From G965204755 sp965243415 (GTDB taxonomy: Bacteria > Acidobacteriota > Vicinamibacteria > Marinacidobacterales > Marinacidobacteraceae), in NCBI GenBank assembly GCA_965243415.1, contig OZ251549.1, forward strand, positions 3,906,001 through 3,970,000: DNA of 64,000 nt. Reading direction: 5' to 3'. This document shows positions 46,510 through 55,931 of this stretch, piece after piece (the first letter of the stretch is position 1; each line of letters starts with the position of its first letter). A program made the position numbers and the translations under genes. The notes below the pieces were generated by a model. The model was not told where the DNA came from, made no database searches, and was given only the letters and a program-made list of their open reading frames with translations.

Positions 46510-46948
46510 CTACGGCTCCACCCCGAAGGCCCGGCAGATCGCGTCCAGTTTCTCGACGACTTCCGGGTGGATCTCCGTCGGCTCCATGAGCGCGGCGATC
46601 TCGTGGTACCGGGTGTACGAGAGATCGGGCAGCCCGGCAGCAGTCAGCAGCGGCGGCAGCAACCGGGTTCGGGCCTTCACATCGCTCAACCACGGGTGGT
46701 CGCCAAGAGGATCCTCCGCAATGGCCAGCGGGTAGTCGCGCTTCCATGAGTCCCGCAACCTGGCGACCGCGGCCGCATCGCCGCCGGTCTCCCGCTCCAC
46801 GAAGCGCGCCAGCGCCTCCGGGTGGAGCAGGTAACTCTCGATCTCGTACCGCCGCCAGCGCAGCCGCTGCAGCCCGGCACCGGTGATCTCCGTCTCCAGA
46901 ACCGCCGCCCGGGCGTCCCCGTCGCGCAGTTCCAGCCCGACGAAATGC
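46510..46948 (-). pseudogene. Duplicated 3' end of the OLD-like ATPase gene
   Basis: This segment repeats, at about 90% identity by eye, the last 145 codons of the intact ATPase gene that ends at 46981; homologous positions are offset by about 471 bp. It keeps the same stop context and encodes LSYTRYHEIAALMEP and AICRAFGVEP, but has no 5' part, Walker motifs or promoter. A start at GTG 46800 could yield 96 residues. It lies downstream of the intact gene as a tandem partial copy. Confidence 0.8.
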
Positions 46949-46980
46949 CCCCCCGGCGGCGAGGCTGGGGGGAGTGTGGC

Positions 46981-48627
46981 CTACGGCTCCACCCCGAAGG
47001 CCCGGCAGATCGCGTCCAGTTTCTCGACGACTTCCGGGTGGATCTCCGCGGGCTCCATGAGCGCGGCGATCTCGTGATACCGGGTGTACGAGAGGTCGGG
47101 CAACCCGGCGGCGGCCAGCAGCGGCGGCAGCAGTTCCGTGCGCGCCTTGGTATTCCTCAGGAAAGGGTGGTCCTCGAAAGGGTTCGCCGCCACCGCCGGC
47201 GGGTAGTCGTTCCGCCACGAGTCCCGCAACCCGGCGACCGCGGCCGCATCGCCGCCGGTCTCCCGTTCCACGAAGCGCGCCAGCGCCTCCGGGTGGAGCA
47301 GGTAACTCTCGATCTCGTACCGCCGCCAACGCAGCCGCTGCAGCCCGGCACCGGTGATCTCCGTCTCCGGAACCGCCGCCCGGGCGTCCCCGTCGCGCAG
47401 TTCCAGCCCGACGAAATGCCCTCCCGCGAGTCGCAGCGCTTCGAAGTGGTCCCGCGAACGAACCCCCGGCGTACCGCTCTCGGTCTCGAAGACCGCCGGC
47501 TTCCACATGAGTTCGGTGGCCAGCAGCCGTTCGGCGCGATGCTCCAGCCGCCGGGCCCAGGCGCCCAGGATCTCCCAGTCGGTGTAGTCCTCCACATAGA
47601 GGATTCCGCGGGCGCCGGCCATCTGCACGACCTCCGAGTTGGAAAGGACGCGCAGCGAGGTGAGCAGCCGACTCTTCTCCACATCGTCCGCCGCCATGCG
47701 CGGCCGGTCCAGCAGGATGCAGAGGTCGCGCGGCTCGACGGCATCCACGACCGCCTCCGAGTGCGTCGCGCAGATGAGTTGGCAGCGCTGCCGGGCCGCC
47801 ACCCGGCGCAACTCCCGCCAGATCGAGTTCTGCAGGATCAGGTGCAGATGCGCATCCGGTTCGTCCAGCAGCAGCACTGCCCCGGGCCGCACCTGCAGCA
47901 CCGCCAACAACATCAGGACCTGGTGGAACCCGCTTCCGGCACTGGCGACATCGAGCGGCGGCGCCGTCTCCGACTCCCGGTACTCCGCGACCACATGCGC
48001 CCCGCCGGCGAACGGTTCCAGCAGCCGGTAACCGAACAGGCGGTCCACGGATTCCACCAGCGCCTCCCAGGCCGGGGGGTTCCCGTGCGCTTCCACCAGC
48101 AGGTTGCGCAGGGTGTCCCCCGCCCGCCCGACATGGAGCAGTTGTTCGACCTTCGGCCAGTGGTACAGCGGCTCGTCTATGACCACCCCGTCCATCGGCG
48201 GAGCGAAGACCACCGGGAAATCCATCCGCTCCAGGACCTCGGGTTCCGCATCGGCGGCCGGCCGGATATACATCTGTTCGACGGTGTCCGCCCGGAACTC
48301 CATCTTCACCGACCCGGCGTCATGGCGGACGCCGATTTCGAGGATGTCCCGATAGACGCGGTCCTTCCAGAGGTGGTCGAACGCCCGGAGCGGCACCACC
48401 GAGAACGATTGGCGGGAGATCGGGACATGGTCGTAGCCGTGCTTGCCGCGCTCCCGCGCCCCGACTTGGGCTCTCCAGTGCCGGAGAGCGAAGGCCCAAG
48501 CGGCGATGCCCTGCAGCACCGTGGTCTTGCCGGTGTTGTTGGGGCCGGCGACGACCAGGTGGCCCGGCAGCCGGAAGTCGAAGTCCCCGAACCGCTTGAA
48601 CTTCCGGACGGAGACTTCCCGGATCAT
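46981..48627 (-). CDS. OLD-like ATPase with TOPRIM-type C-terminal domain
   Basis: The 548-residue protein has an ABC/SMC-type head split in sequence: Walker A GPNNTGKTT (28-36), signature-like SAGSGFHQVLMLLA and Walker B AVLLLDEPDAHLH, then CATHSEAVVDAV. After about residue 330 a TOPRIM-like segment follows (ILYVEDYTDWEILGAWA), with later acidic motifs (LELRDGDAR). This resembles OLD-family nucleases, many of which act in phage defence. ATG 48627 has GGAGGGCGAAGA upstream. It is divergent from the STAND gene across a 500-bp intergenic region. Confidence 0.82.
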   Translation of the reverse strand: MIREVSVRKFKRFGDFDFRLPGHLVVAGPNNTGKTTVLQGIAAWAFALRHWRAQVGARERGKHGYDHVPISRQSFSVVPLRAFDHLWKDRVYRDILEIGVRHDAGSVKMEFRADTVEQMYIRPAADAEPEVLERMDFPVVFAPPMDGVVIDEPLYHWPKVEQLLHVGRAGDTLRNLLVEAHGNPPAWEALVESVDRLFGYRLLEPFAGGAHVVAEYRESETAPPLDVASAGSGFHQVLMLLAVLQVRPGAVLLLDEPDAHLHLILQNSIWRELRRVAARQRCQLICATHSEAVVDAVEPRDLCILLDRPRMAADDVEKSRLLTSLRVLSNSEVVQMAGARGILYVEDYTDWEILGAWARRLEHRAERLLATELMWKPAVFETESGTPGVRSRDHFEALRLAGGHFVGLELRDGDARAAVPETEITGAGLQRLRWRRYEIESYLLHPEALARFVERETGGDAAAVAGLRDSWRNDYPPAVAANPFEDHPFLRNTKARTELLPPLLAAAGLPDLSYTRYHEIAALMEPAEIHPEVVEKLDAICRAFGVEP

Positions 48628-49127
48628 TCTTCGCCCTCCGGGGCGTTCCGGCGATTCGTCATCGGGCGCACGCCGGGGGGAGCGTACCCGAACGGCCCGG
48701 CAGAGGCGGTTCCGGCCACGGCCCGTGGGGATCCGTCGAAGATGGCGTCGCCGGCAGGCCAACCGGGCCACTCGGCGCCTGCGACCGGTCCGGGTCCCGG
48801 ACGGCCGGGAACCCCCCGACAGCCTCCGGCGCCCTTGCCGGCGAGGTCGGGGGACACCGAAGACCTGGACGACCCGTGGCTCCATCCACCGCTCGCAGGG
48901 CATTGCCGCGGACTCCGGCCGGAGCAGGGAAAGGCGGTCGTGCGTCCATCCGGCCCCAGCCTCCGGCCTCCGAGGACCCGAAGCACTGCTCTCGCCGCCC
49001 AGGCGCCGCGGCGGCCAAGGTCGCCGCCGCGCGTGTCGCCCGGCGCCCCTCTCGACCACGATGCTCCGGTTAGGATGCAGGGCGGCGGATCGAACACTCC
49101 CCCCGGCCACTCCTCGGGCCATCCACC
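48628..49127. other. Divergent promoter region without a gene
   Basis: This 500-bp gap separates the divergent OLD-like and STAND genes. I see no coding signal. GGTTAGGATGCAGG at 49069-49082 resembles the GGTTAAGATTCAGG element before the 41.5-kb lipoprotein and could be a shared -10 type. Confidence 0.4.
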
Positions 49128-50693
49128 ATGTCATCGCCCCTCCCGGACATAGATTTCAACCGGATCGTCTCCCGCGGCGGCAGCCAGCGCGCAGCGTTCG
49201 AGGAACTCTCCTGTCACCTCGCCCGGGCCGACCATCCCGGCAACGGCGGATACCGCCGCCTGCAAGGCGCGGGCGGCGACGGAGGCGTGGAGTGTCTCCT
49301 CACCCTGCCGGACGAACGCGTCCTCGGCGTCCAGGCGAAATTCGTGAGCGATGTCCCGCGGGCTCTCACGCAGGCCGAAAAGTCGTTTCGCACTGCCCTG
49401 CAGCAGCATCCCGACCTGACGGACTACATCGTATGCCTCCCGATCGATCCGACGGGGAGGACCGCTCGCAGGGGTCGCAGCGGCCAGGAAAAGATCGCCG
49501 ACTGGATCGAGAAACGAAAGGCCGACGCCGACCGACAGGGGCGCAGGATCCAGATCGAATTCTGGACCGAATCCGATCTGAGGGAACGCCTGCTCCGACC
49601 GCCTCGATCCGACGCCGCGATCCGTTACTACTTCGACCGGACACTGCTTTCCGAGGATTGGTGGGTCAACCATTGCAAACAGGCCCTCGACCTCGCCCGT
49701 CCCCGCTACACGCCCGAGCATTCGGTGGAGACGACGCCCACCGGCTGGTTCCACGCCTTCGGCCGAACCGCCGCCTGGAAGACGGAACTGCGGGAGCGTC
49801 TCACGACCTGGTCGGAAGCGACCCGCGATGACCTGAAGGATCTGCGCGAGGCTGCATCACGGCAACCTCGATCCTCCGATACGGAAGCGGACGGCTGGTC
49901 TCCGGCCTGGCCGAAAGAAGCCCTTGCGACCTTGAGCGCCGCAGTCGCCCAAGCCGACGGCTTCCGCTCCGGTTGCGACGCCCTCTCCACGGCCCTCGAC
50001 GAGACCGAAAGGAAAACCTACGACCGTTGCGTAGAGCGCGGTTCGAGACTTCTCGACGACCTCCGTGCCCTCGCCGACATCCTCTCGACCGACCTGGACC
50101 GGCGGCATTTCCCCGGCGCCTCGACATCCCCCCGATTCCGCCAACATCATGCGGAATGGGCCGGCTCCCTCCCGGCAGACAATCTCGACCGCGTGCGGAG
50201 AGTTCTGGGGAACACGGAGACTCTTCATAACCGGCTGCGTTCCTCCGAATGCTCCCTCGCCTTCGAGTCGATCCTCTTCCTGACCGGCCCGGCGGGGGCC
50301 GGCAAGACGCACACTCTGTGCGACACCCTGACGAGCCGCGCCTCGGCCGATCTACGGACGGTGATGCTGTTCGGACACCAGTTCGACCCGGCCCGCAGTC
50401 TCGACGCGCAACTTGCCGCGAACCTCGCGCTTCCCCACGATCTGACGACCCCCACCCTCCTCGATCTCCTCGAGTCAGAGGGACGGACGCGTTCGGCGGC
50501 CGTTCTCCTGTGCCTCGATGCCGTGGACGAAGCGCAACACCGCGACCGGTGGCCCGATGAGATCCGCCGACTCGTCAGTCTCCTCGATGACCGTCCCCAA
50601 GTGCGTCTCTGTGTCGCCTGCCGGACCGCCTTCGCCAAGACCTGCCTTCCGCGCGGCTACGAGGAGCAGACCGTCGTGCACCCCGGTTTCTGA
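49128..50693 (+). CDS. STAND NTPase with N-terminal PD-(D/E)XK nuclease, 5' part of a frameshifted gene
   Basis: This 521-residue frame opens with a Mrr-like restriction endonuclease motif (D51-GGVE ... VQAK, K71). A linker with RYYFDRTLLSEDWW follows, then a P-loop NTPase with LTGPAGAGKTHT (K393) and Walker B LLCLDAVDEAQ (about 460). It stops at TGA 50691 in the middle of the NTPase domain, right after CRTAFAK ... VVHPGF. The next frame continues with the expected helical region. The layout is that of AVAST-like (Avs) antiviral STAND proteins: nuclease effector, NTPase switch, C-terminal sensor. Confidence 0.8.
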   Translation: MSSPLPDIDFNRIVSRGGSQRAAFEELSCHLARADHPGNGGYRRLQGAGGDGGVECLLTLPDERVLGVQAKFVSDVPRALTQAEKSFRTALQQHPDLTDYIVCLPIDPTGRTARRGRSGQEKIADWIEKRKADADRQGRRIQIEFWTESDLRERLLRPPRSDAAIRYYFDRTLLSEDWWVNHCKQALDLARPRYTPEHSVETTPTGWFHAFGRTAAWKTELRERLTTWSEATRDDLKDLREAASRQPRSSDTEADGWSPAWPKEALATLSAAVAQADGFRSGCDALSTALDETERKTYDRCVERGSRLLDDLRALADILSTDLDRRHFPGASTSPRFRQHHAEWAGSLPADNLDRVRRVLGNTETLHNRLRSSECSLAFESILFLTGPAGAGKTHTLCDTLTSRASADLRTVMLFGHQFDPARSLDAQLAANLALPHDLTTPTLLDLLESEGRTRSAAVLLCLDAVDEAQHRDRWPDEIRRLVSLLDDRPQVRLCVACRTAFAKTCLPRGYEEQTVVHPGF

Positions 50694-50697
50694 GCTC

Positions 50698-53403
50698 ATG
50701 GACCCTGCCACGGTGCGCAAGTTCTTGGTGCGCCACAACCTTCGACCACCGACGACGCCCCTCCTTCCCCCGGAGTTCTCCAACCCCCTCTACCTCCGCC
50801 TGGTCTGTGAGGCAGCACACGCCCAGAGGCTCGATTCCATCCCGGACGGCTGGGCCGGTATCCGAACGGGCATCGCCGAGTGGCTGGAGCACAGGGAGCA
50901 GGAATTCGCGCATTTCTTCAAAACTAAAAGAAAAGCAGCGGCCCTGAGGCGCTGTCTCCGTGCTCTCGCCGAAGAAGAAAACGCGGTTCGGGCAGGCATC
51001 CCGCGTACGCAAGCCGTTGACGCGGTAGCGGGAACCCTCGACGCACTGGGATACGGCGAACCTGGCCGAGTCGTCGACTGGCTGGTCGACACGGACATTC
51101 TGATCGAGGAACGCGATCCGTCATCCGATCCGCTCTCTCCGACCACCCGCCTTCGATTCGGGTTCGCCCGAGTCGGCGACTTCCTGAGGGCCCACCGCCT
51201 CCTCGATGCCGTTTCCGAGTCGCTGCCGGCCGCTGCCGCCCCGGGAGGCCGGCTCCACGACATCTGGCGTACCGACGACGAAGCCGGCCGCAACCGCAAT
51301 TTGATCGGGGCACTGTCCGTGATCCTTCCCGAGACACATCGCGGCATCGAAGTCCCCGACCTCGTCTCCGATCCGGCGGCCCGCCGCACCGTCCTCGGCT
51401 CCTGGTGCGACAGCCTGTCATTGCGGGACCCGACTTTCTACACCGAAACCACGGCCCGGCTGGCGCGCGAGGCGCTGGGGATCGAAGAGTACGCCTACCG
51501 AACGATGGATGCACTGCTGGCCAACTGCTGGCGTTGCTCGTGCCTGGACATCCGCCGAATCTCCCGCCTTCTTCGCAGTCTGCCACTGGCTAAACGCGAC
51601 GCGCTCTGGTGCGTCCACCTCCACGAATCCTACGAGCTACACGGTTCCGCCCGCCGCCTCATCGAGGCAGTCTTGGGCACCCCACTTCCGCATCTGAAAC
51701 CGGAGGAAACCGAGCGATGGACGGAGGCGCTCCTCTGGTTCACGGCGGCGGCAGACGGGCGCGTCCGCGACCATGCCACCCGAGCGGCGATCCTCCTGCT
51801 CCGTGCCCATCCGGCCTGTTGCGAGCCGGTGCTGGATCGTTTCCTCGACTGCGATGACGACATCGTTCGGGAGCGGACACTGCTGAGCATCTACGGCGCA
51901 CTGCTCGCCCTCAGAGATCCGGCAACGACTGCCTCCGTCGCGTCCACCCTGCGAGAGCGATTCATCGCCGATCCGACCGCCTTCGACAACGCCGCGATTC
52001 GGGATTTGCTTCGGTGCCTGATCGACTTGGCGAATCACCTTCAGAAGGACGGCCGCGCCATCCCTACGGACGGTCTAGACCGAAAGTGCAGCGAGAGTTG
52101 GAACCCCGACATCCCCACGGACGACGAGTGCAAACAGTATCGGATCTGCGACTTCTTTCAGCCGGTGGAGTACCTGAGCGACTTCGTCAGGTACACGCTT
52201 CTCTGCCTGAGCCGATGGGAGAAGCACCTGCTCCGACGGGAGATGGGACGGTGGATGATCCGCTACATCTCGGAGACCCTGGGCTACGAGGACTCGGACT
52301 GCTACCGCTACGACGCCCACATGGCAAAAGAGTACGGACCGGGGCGGAGCAAGCCGGTGTGGGCGGAACGGATCGGCAAGAAATACCAATGGATCGCCCT
52401 GCAGCGACTGGCGTCGCGCCTCCATGACCATGTCGCGCCGGAGAAACCGTGGTGGCGTTCCTCATCTCCGTCATCCCCGCTCATCCTTCCAACCCGGCGG
52501 CTCTTCGATCCGACGATTCGGACCGTGGAACCCCTGCCGGACGGTGATTCCGGATCGAGGATCGCGGCGCCCCGCATCGAAGCCGCCTCGGAAGACAACG
52601 ACTTTGCTTGGCTCAACCGCAGGAACGACCTGCCGGAGGCGCAGGCACTGATCGCCGTGACCGATGCGTCGGGCGCTGACTGGTGGCCCCTGCTCGTCTA
52701 CTGGGAAGGCGAGAAGGCGAATACCGGCAGCCGGCAGAGTTGGATCCATGTCTTTGCCTACATCGTCGAAACCGATGACTTCGGGATGGCTCTTCGGTTT
52801 CTGAACGGGCGAAACTTCTACGGGAAGTGGATGCCGGAGGGACGCGATCTCACCGGATTCGTGGGCGAGTATCCGTGGGGATCCGTGTTCGCCGACGCTC
52901 GGGGAAATCGGAGTCGATACGCCGAGCAAGAGGGACCTGGATGGGACACCGAGAGGAGCCCAGTACCGTTCGAGCCCGCCTGGAATCGGGTCTTCCCCGA
53001 CCACGGGTACGACGCAACGACCTCGGAATCGTCGTCGGTAACCGTCCCGTCTCCGACCCTGTTCGAGGGCGGCGACCTTTCCTGGGATTTCCGCGGCGGT
53101 TACGCGGGCGCGGACGGCCGGACGGTTTTTCGGGAACCCGCCGGAGCGGATGGCGGCGCCATGCGGTTGGTGGCGGAGCGGACGGATTTCCGGCGCCGTC
53201 TGGCCGAATCCGGCAAGCGGCTGATGTGGACGCTTCTCGGCGAGAAGTTGATCGCCAACCCTCTGCCCCAGGCATGGCGGACTTTCAGTCAAGTGGCGTA
53301 CCTCGACGAAGACGGCGCGCTGCGAGTCGGGGAGCGACTGTTTCTCGACAACGAAAGCGCCACGGCGGCGCCCGGCTTCCGCAATCGCTTCGTCAAAGTG
53401 TAG
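50698..53403 (+). CDS. STAND NTPase, C-terminal sensor part (after +1 frameshift)
   Basis: The frame is open from before 50698 (ATG) to 53403, about 901 residues. It opens with LLPPEFSNPLYLRLVCEA, the segment that normally follows the NTPase core in this superfamily, then a long helical repeat region (residues 100-600) and a C-terminal beta-rich part. Skipping one base at GGT-TTC-TGA would join it to the upstream frame. There is no good ribosome site before ATG 50698, so it is more likely the distal part of one gene than an independent gene. AT-richer patches (for example around 50925) suggest acquired DNA. Confidence 0.75.
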   Translation: MDPATVRKFLVRHNLRPPTTPLLPPEFSNPLYLRLVCEAAHAQRLDSIPDGWAGIRTGIAEWLEHREQEFAHFFKTKRKAAALRRCLRALAEEENAVRAGIPRTQAVDAVAGTLDALGYGEPGRVVDWLVDTDILIEERDPSSDPLSPTTRLRFGFARVGDFLRAHRLLDAVSESLPAAAAPGGRLHDIWRTDDEAGRNRNLIGALSVILPETHRGIEVPDLVSDPAARRTVLGSWCDSLSLRDPTFYTETTARLAREALGIEEYAYRTMDALLANCWRCSCLDIRRISRLLRSLPLAKRDALWCVHLHESYELHGSARRLIEAVLGTPLPHLKPEETERWTEALLWFTAAADGRVRDHATRAAILLLRAHPACCEPVLDRFLDCDDDIVRERTLLSIYGALLALRDPATTASVASTLRERFIADPTAFDNAAIRDLLRCLIDLANHLQKDGRAIPTDGLDRKCSESWNPDIPTDDECKQYRICDFFQPVEYLSDFVRYTLLCLSRWEKHLLRREMGRWMIRYISETLGYEDSDCYRYDAHMAKEYGPGRSKPVWAERIGKKYQWIALQRLASRLHDHVAPEKPWWRSSSPSSPLILPTRRLFDPTIRTVEPLPDGDSGSRIAAPRIEAASEDNDFAWLNRRNDLPEAQALIAVTDASGADWWPLLVYWEGEKANTGSRQSWIHVFAYIVETDDFGMALRFLNGRNFYGKWMPEGRDLTGFVGEYPWGSVFADARGNRSRYAEQEGPGWDTERSPVPFEPAWNRVFPDHGYDATTSESSSVTVPSPTLFEGGDLSWDFRGGYAGADGRTVFREPAGADGGAMRLVAERTDFRRRLAESGKRLMWTLLGEKLIANPLPQAWRTFSQVAYLDEDGALRVGERLFLDNESATAAPGFRNRFVKV

Positions 53404-53538
53404 GCCGGAGGCGAAGCGAACGGTCGAGGCGCCCGGACAGGCCGTTCCGAACGAAAGCGGGATCGCTACACTGACTCGCCGCGCCCGAACGGCAGGGGAA
53501 TCGGGCGCCCGCACCCACCGACGAGGAGGGAATAGAAC

Positions 53539-54105
53539 ATGACGAAGACCCGTAACCACCGAGTCCCCGGCGCCCGCGCCGTCCTCGCCTTCGCCCTTCC
53601 GGCGCTGGCGGCGGCCCTCGCCTGCTCGGCTCCACCGGCGGAGACGCCGCCGCCGGAAGAAACCGCGATGCCGGGGCCGGAGGATCGGAACCGTGAAGTC
53701 GTGCTCCGGTACTTCGAAGAAGTCATCAACGGTCGGAACCTCGACCTCCTGGACGAGATCCTGGCCGCGGACTGGATCGCCCACAACCCCGGCGAGCCGA
53801 ACGGGCGGGAGGGCCTGAAGCAGTACTTCGCGGGGATGTTCGAGGCCTTTCCCGAGGTCCACGCCGATGTGAAGCGCGTCGTCGCGGAGGACGACCTGGT
53901 GGTGACGCACTCGCACTACACCGGCGCCGTCGCCGACCGGGGCGACGACTGGGCGCCCGGCTCCGGCGCGACGGTGGATATCTTCCGTCTGGAGGACGGC
54001 GTGATCGTGGAGCACTGGGATGTGAACCAGCGCCCGATCCCGGAGAGTTCGGTGAACGGCAACACCATGTTCGACGGCGGAGCGCTCTACCGCCACCGCG
54101 AATGA
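53539..54105 (+). CDS. SnoaL-like (NTF2-fold) lipoprotein
   Basis: The 188-residue protein has a signal peptide with lipobox LAC around residue 29, then a SnoaL-type domain: NREVVLRYFEEVINGRNLD, WIAHNPGEPNGREGLKQYF and HSHYTGAVADRG. SnoaL-like proteins include cyclases and hydrolases as well as non-enzymatic carriers; the substrate here is unknown. GAGGAGG precedes ATG 53539. Its stop overlaps the next gene as ATGA. Confidence 0.85.
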   Translation: MTKTRNHRVPGARAVLAFALPALAAALACSAPPAETPPPEETAMPGPEDRNREVVLRYFEEVINGRNLDLLDEILAADWIAHNPGEPNGREGLKQYFAGMFEAFPEVHADVKRVVAEDDLVVTHSHYTGAVADRGDDWAPGSGATVDIFRLEDGVIVEHWDVNQRPIPESSVNGNTMFDGGALYRHRE

Positions 54106-55349
54106 GCGGCCGCCCGGGGCGCCTCCCGGTCGTCGTACGCCGGCGTCGGCCGGGGAGCGCGGCGGTCGGACGCCCGTTCGCCGGACGCCGGCGCCGACCG
54201 GGGGGCGCGGCAGGGAAGCGCCCGGTCGGGGTCGCGGTCTCGATCCGCGCGCAGCCGTCCCGGGAGCCGACCCCGGCCCCGTTCCTCGGCGTCGCCCTCC
54301 CCGTCGCCATCACCATCGCCCTCATCGGCTGCGGCGGAGCGGGCGCCCTGCCGCCGCAACCGTCGGGGCCGGTTCCGCATCCCGCCGAGTGCGACCGGGC
54401 GGCGGGCGACCCGGAGGACGCGGCGCGCGCCTTCCTCGATCTCCTGGCCCCGGCCTCGCGCGCGGCGGCCGGGCTGCCCTTCGGGGAGCCGACCCGCTCC
54501 CGCTGGTCGAACCTGCCGGTCGGGATCCTGGACTACACGCCGAACGGCGCGCGGCTCGGGGATTTGGACGCGGCGCAACGGGAGGCGCTCTACGGCGTCC
54601 TGGCGGCGGCGCTCAGCCGCACCGGCTGCGAAACGGTGCTCGGGGTGGTCGCCGCCGAGGGCGCGCTCTCCGAATCTCCCCGCGCCGCCCGGCTGGGGTG
54701 GAGCGCCGACAACTACTGGCTGGCCTTCTTCGGCGAACCCTCGGACGAGACGCCCTGGGGTCTGCAGTTCGCCGGGCATCACCTGGCGCTGAACCTGAGC
54801 CGCGTCGCCGGGGAGACCTTCCTCTCGCCCACCTTCGTCGGCGTGGAACCGGCAGAACACCGGCGCGGCGGCGCGACCATCGCCCCGCTCCGGGCGCACG
54901 CACGGGCGGGCCTCACCCTGCTCGGCGCGCTCGACGACGCGGCGCGGGTCGCCGCCCGCCTGCCGGAGCGCCCGCGGGACGCCGTGGCCGGGCCGGGTCG
55001 GGACGGGGTGGTCCCGCCGTTCGCCGGCGCCCCGGTCGCCGGGTGGAGCGACGGGCCGCGCCGGCGGCTGCTGGACACGGTGCACCTCTGGGTCGGCCTG
55101 CTGCCGGAGCAGGATGCCGGGGCGCGGATGGCGGAAGTGCAGGCCGACCTGGACGAGACCTGGTTCGCCTGGCAGGGCGACCCGGCGGGCGAGGAGCCCA
55201 TCTACTACCGGATCCAGGGGCCGCGCCTGCTCGTGGAGTTCTCGACCCAGGGCGACCTCGGCTCCGAACGGGGGCACTTCCACACGATGTACCGCGACCC
55301 CACGAACGAGTACGGCGCCGCCGCGGTGGCCACCGGGGACGGTCGATGA
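54102..55349 (+). CDS. DUF3500 family lipoprotein
   Basis: The 415-residue protein has a DUF3500-type domain: RSRWSNLPVGI, an LAAALSRTGCETV segment, YWLAFFGEPSDETPWGLQF, GHHLALN, then SPTFVGVEPAEH. The biochemical role of DUF3500 is not established to my knowledge. A basic N-terminus precedes a hydrophobic stretch with lipobox LIGC around residue 77, unusually deep for a lipoprotein; no better start is visible in frame. It is coupled to the SnoaL-like gene. Confidence 0.8.
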   Translation: MSGRPGRLPVVVRRRRPGSAAVGRPFAGRRRRPGGAAGKRPVGVAVSIRAQPSREPTPAPFLGVALPVAITIALIGCGGAGALPPQPSGPVPHPAECDRAAGDPEDAARAFLDLLAPASRAAAGLPFGEPTRSRWSNLPVGILDYTPNGARLGDLDAAQREALYGVLAAALSRTGCETVLGVVAAEGALSESPRAARLGWSADNYWLAFFGEPSDETPWGLQFAGHHLALNLSRVAGETFLSPTFVGVEPAEHRRGGATIAPLRAHARAGLTLLGALDDAARVAARLPERPRDAVAGPGRDGVVPPFAGAPVAGWSDGPRRRLLDTVHLWVGLLPEQDAGARMAEVQADLDETWFAWQGDPAGEEPIYYRIQGPRLLVEFSTQGDLGSERGHFHTMYRDPTNEYGAAAVATGDGR

Positions 55350-55442
55350 AGCCCGGCCCGGCCCCGGCGACCGGATGGCCGGTGCCGGACGCGCCCGGCC
55401 CTTCGGATCGCCTCCCACTGTGATGGAATTCGGGCCGCTGCC

Positions 55443-55577
55443 ATGACCGAACCGCCCCGCCACCTCTACCAGGGCTGCGCCATGCAGGCCGCCGACAGCG
55501 TCGTCGGCTGCTTCGGCACCATCGTCTGCGTCATCTTCGCCGTCATCGCCTTCCAGTTCTGCTTCCCCAGTTGCTGA
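55443..55577 (+). CDS. Tiny hydrophobic Cys-containing peptide
   Basis: A 44-residue frame starts MTEPPRHLYQGC and ends FQFCFPSC, with one hydrophobic helix (about residues 20-38) and five Cys. A truncated copy of gene and upstream sequence exists at 58312, which suggests a real, duplicated unit. A CTGTGATGGAATT element, shared with the copy, lies about 25 bases upstream. Function unknown. Confidence 0.5.
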   Translation: MTEPPRHLYQGCAMQAADSVVGCFGTIVCVIFAVIAFQFCFPSC

Positions 55578-55931
55578 CCGGGCTCCGTTCCTCACCACAA
55601 CCGGGCCATCCGCCGACCGACGGTATCGCCCGGCCCCGGAACGACTGACCGGTCGCTGTCGGGGCGCGGCGCTCCCGGCGGCGGCCGTCCCCGCCGGCGT
55701 CGTCGCCACGGGCTCCCGGCTCCGCCCCGCCGGCCGGTCCCTTCCCGGCGCGCTATGGTTCCGGGTTCAGGAACGGGGATCGACGAGAACGGAGCAGGCG
55801 GGGAACCGGGCCGGTGAGTCGGCCTTTCCTGCTCCGCGATCCCTGCTCGGCCTGCTCGCCGAGGCCGTCGCCGGCCCTCACCGGCGGCGGCCCGAACCGG
55901 GCGGCATCGCCGCCGCCCCCGGAGGCCCTTG
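55578..55931. other. Intergenic region, no gene seen
   Basis: I see no coding signal in these 354 bases. CGCTATGGTTCCGGGTTCAGG (55751-55771) may hold a -10-like element for the membrane-protein/ImmA operon. A GGAGG ribosome site lies at the end (55921). Confidence 0.4.

Noticed and set aside
43778..46589. Frames of 500-870 codons in the 44-46.5 kb interval
   Set aside because: Composed of tandem repeats and Arg/Gly/Pro-rich low complexity, open on both strands; no domain or ribosome site.
50685..50700. Programmed +1 frameshift as in prfB
   Set aside because: TTC-TGA resembles the prfB slippery site, but no Shine-Dalgarno-like element lies at the required 3-base spacing, so I do not claim programming.
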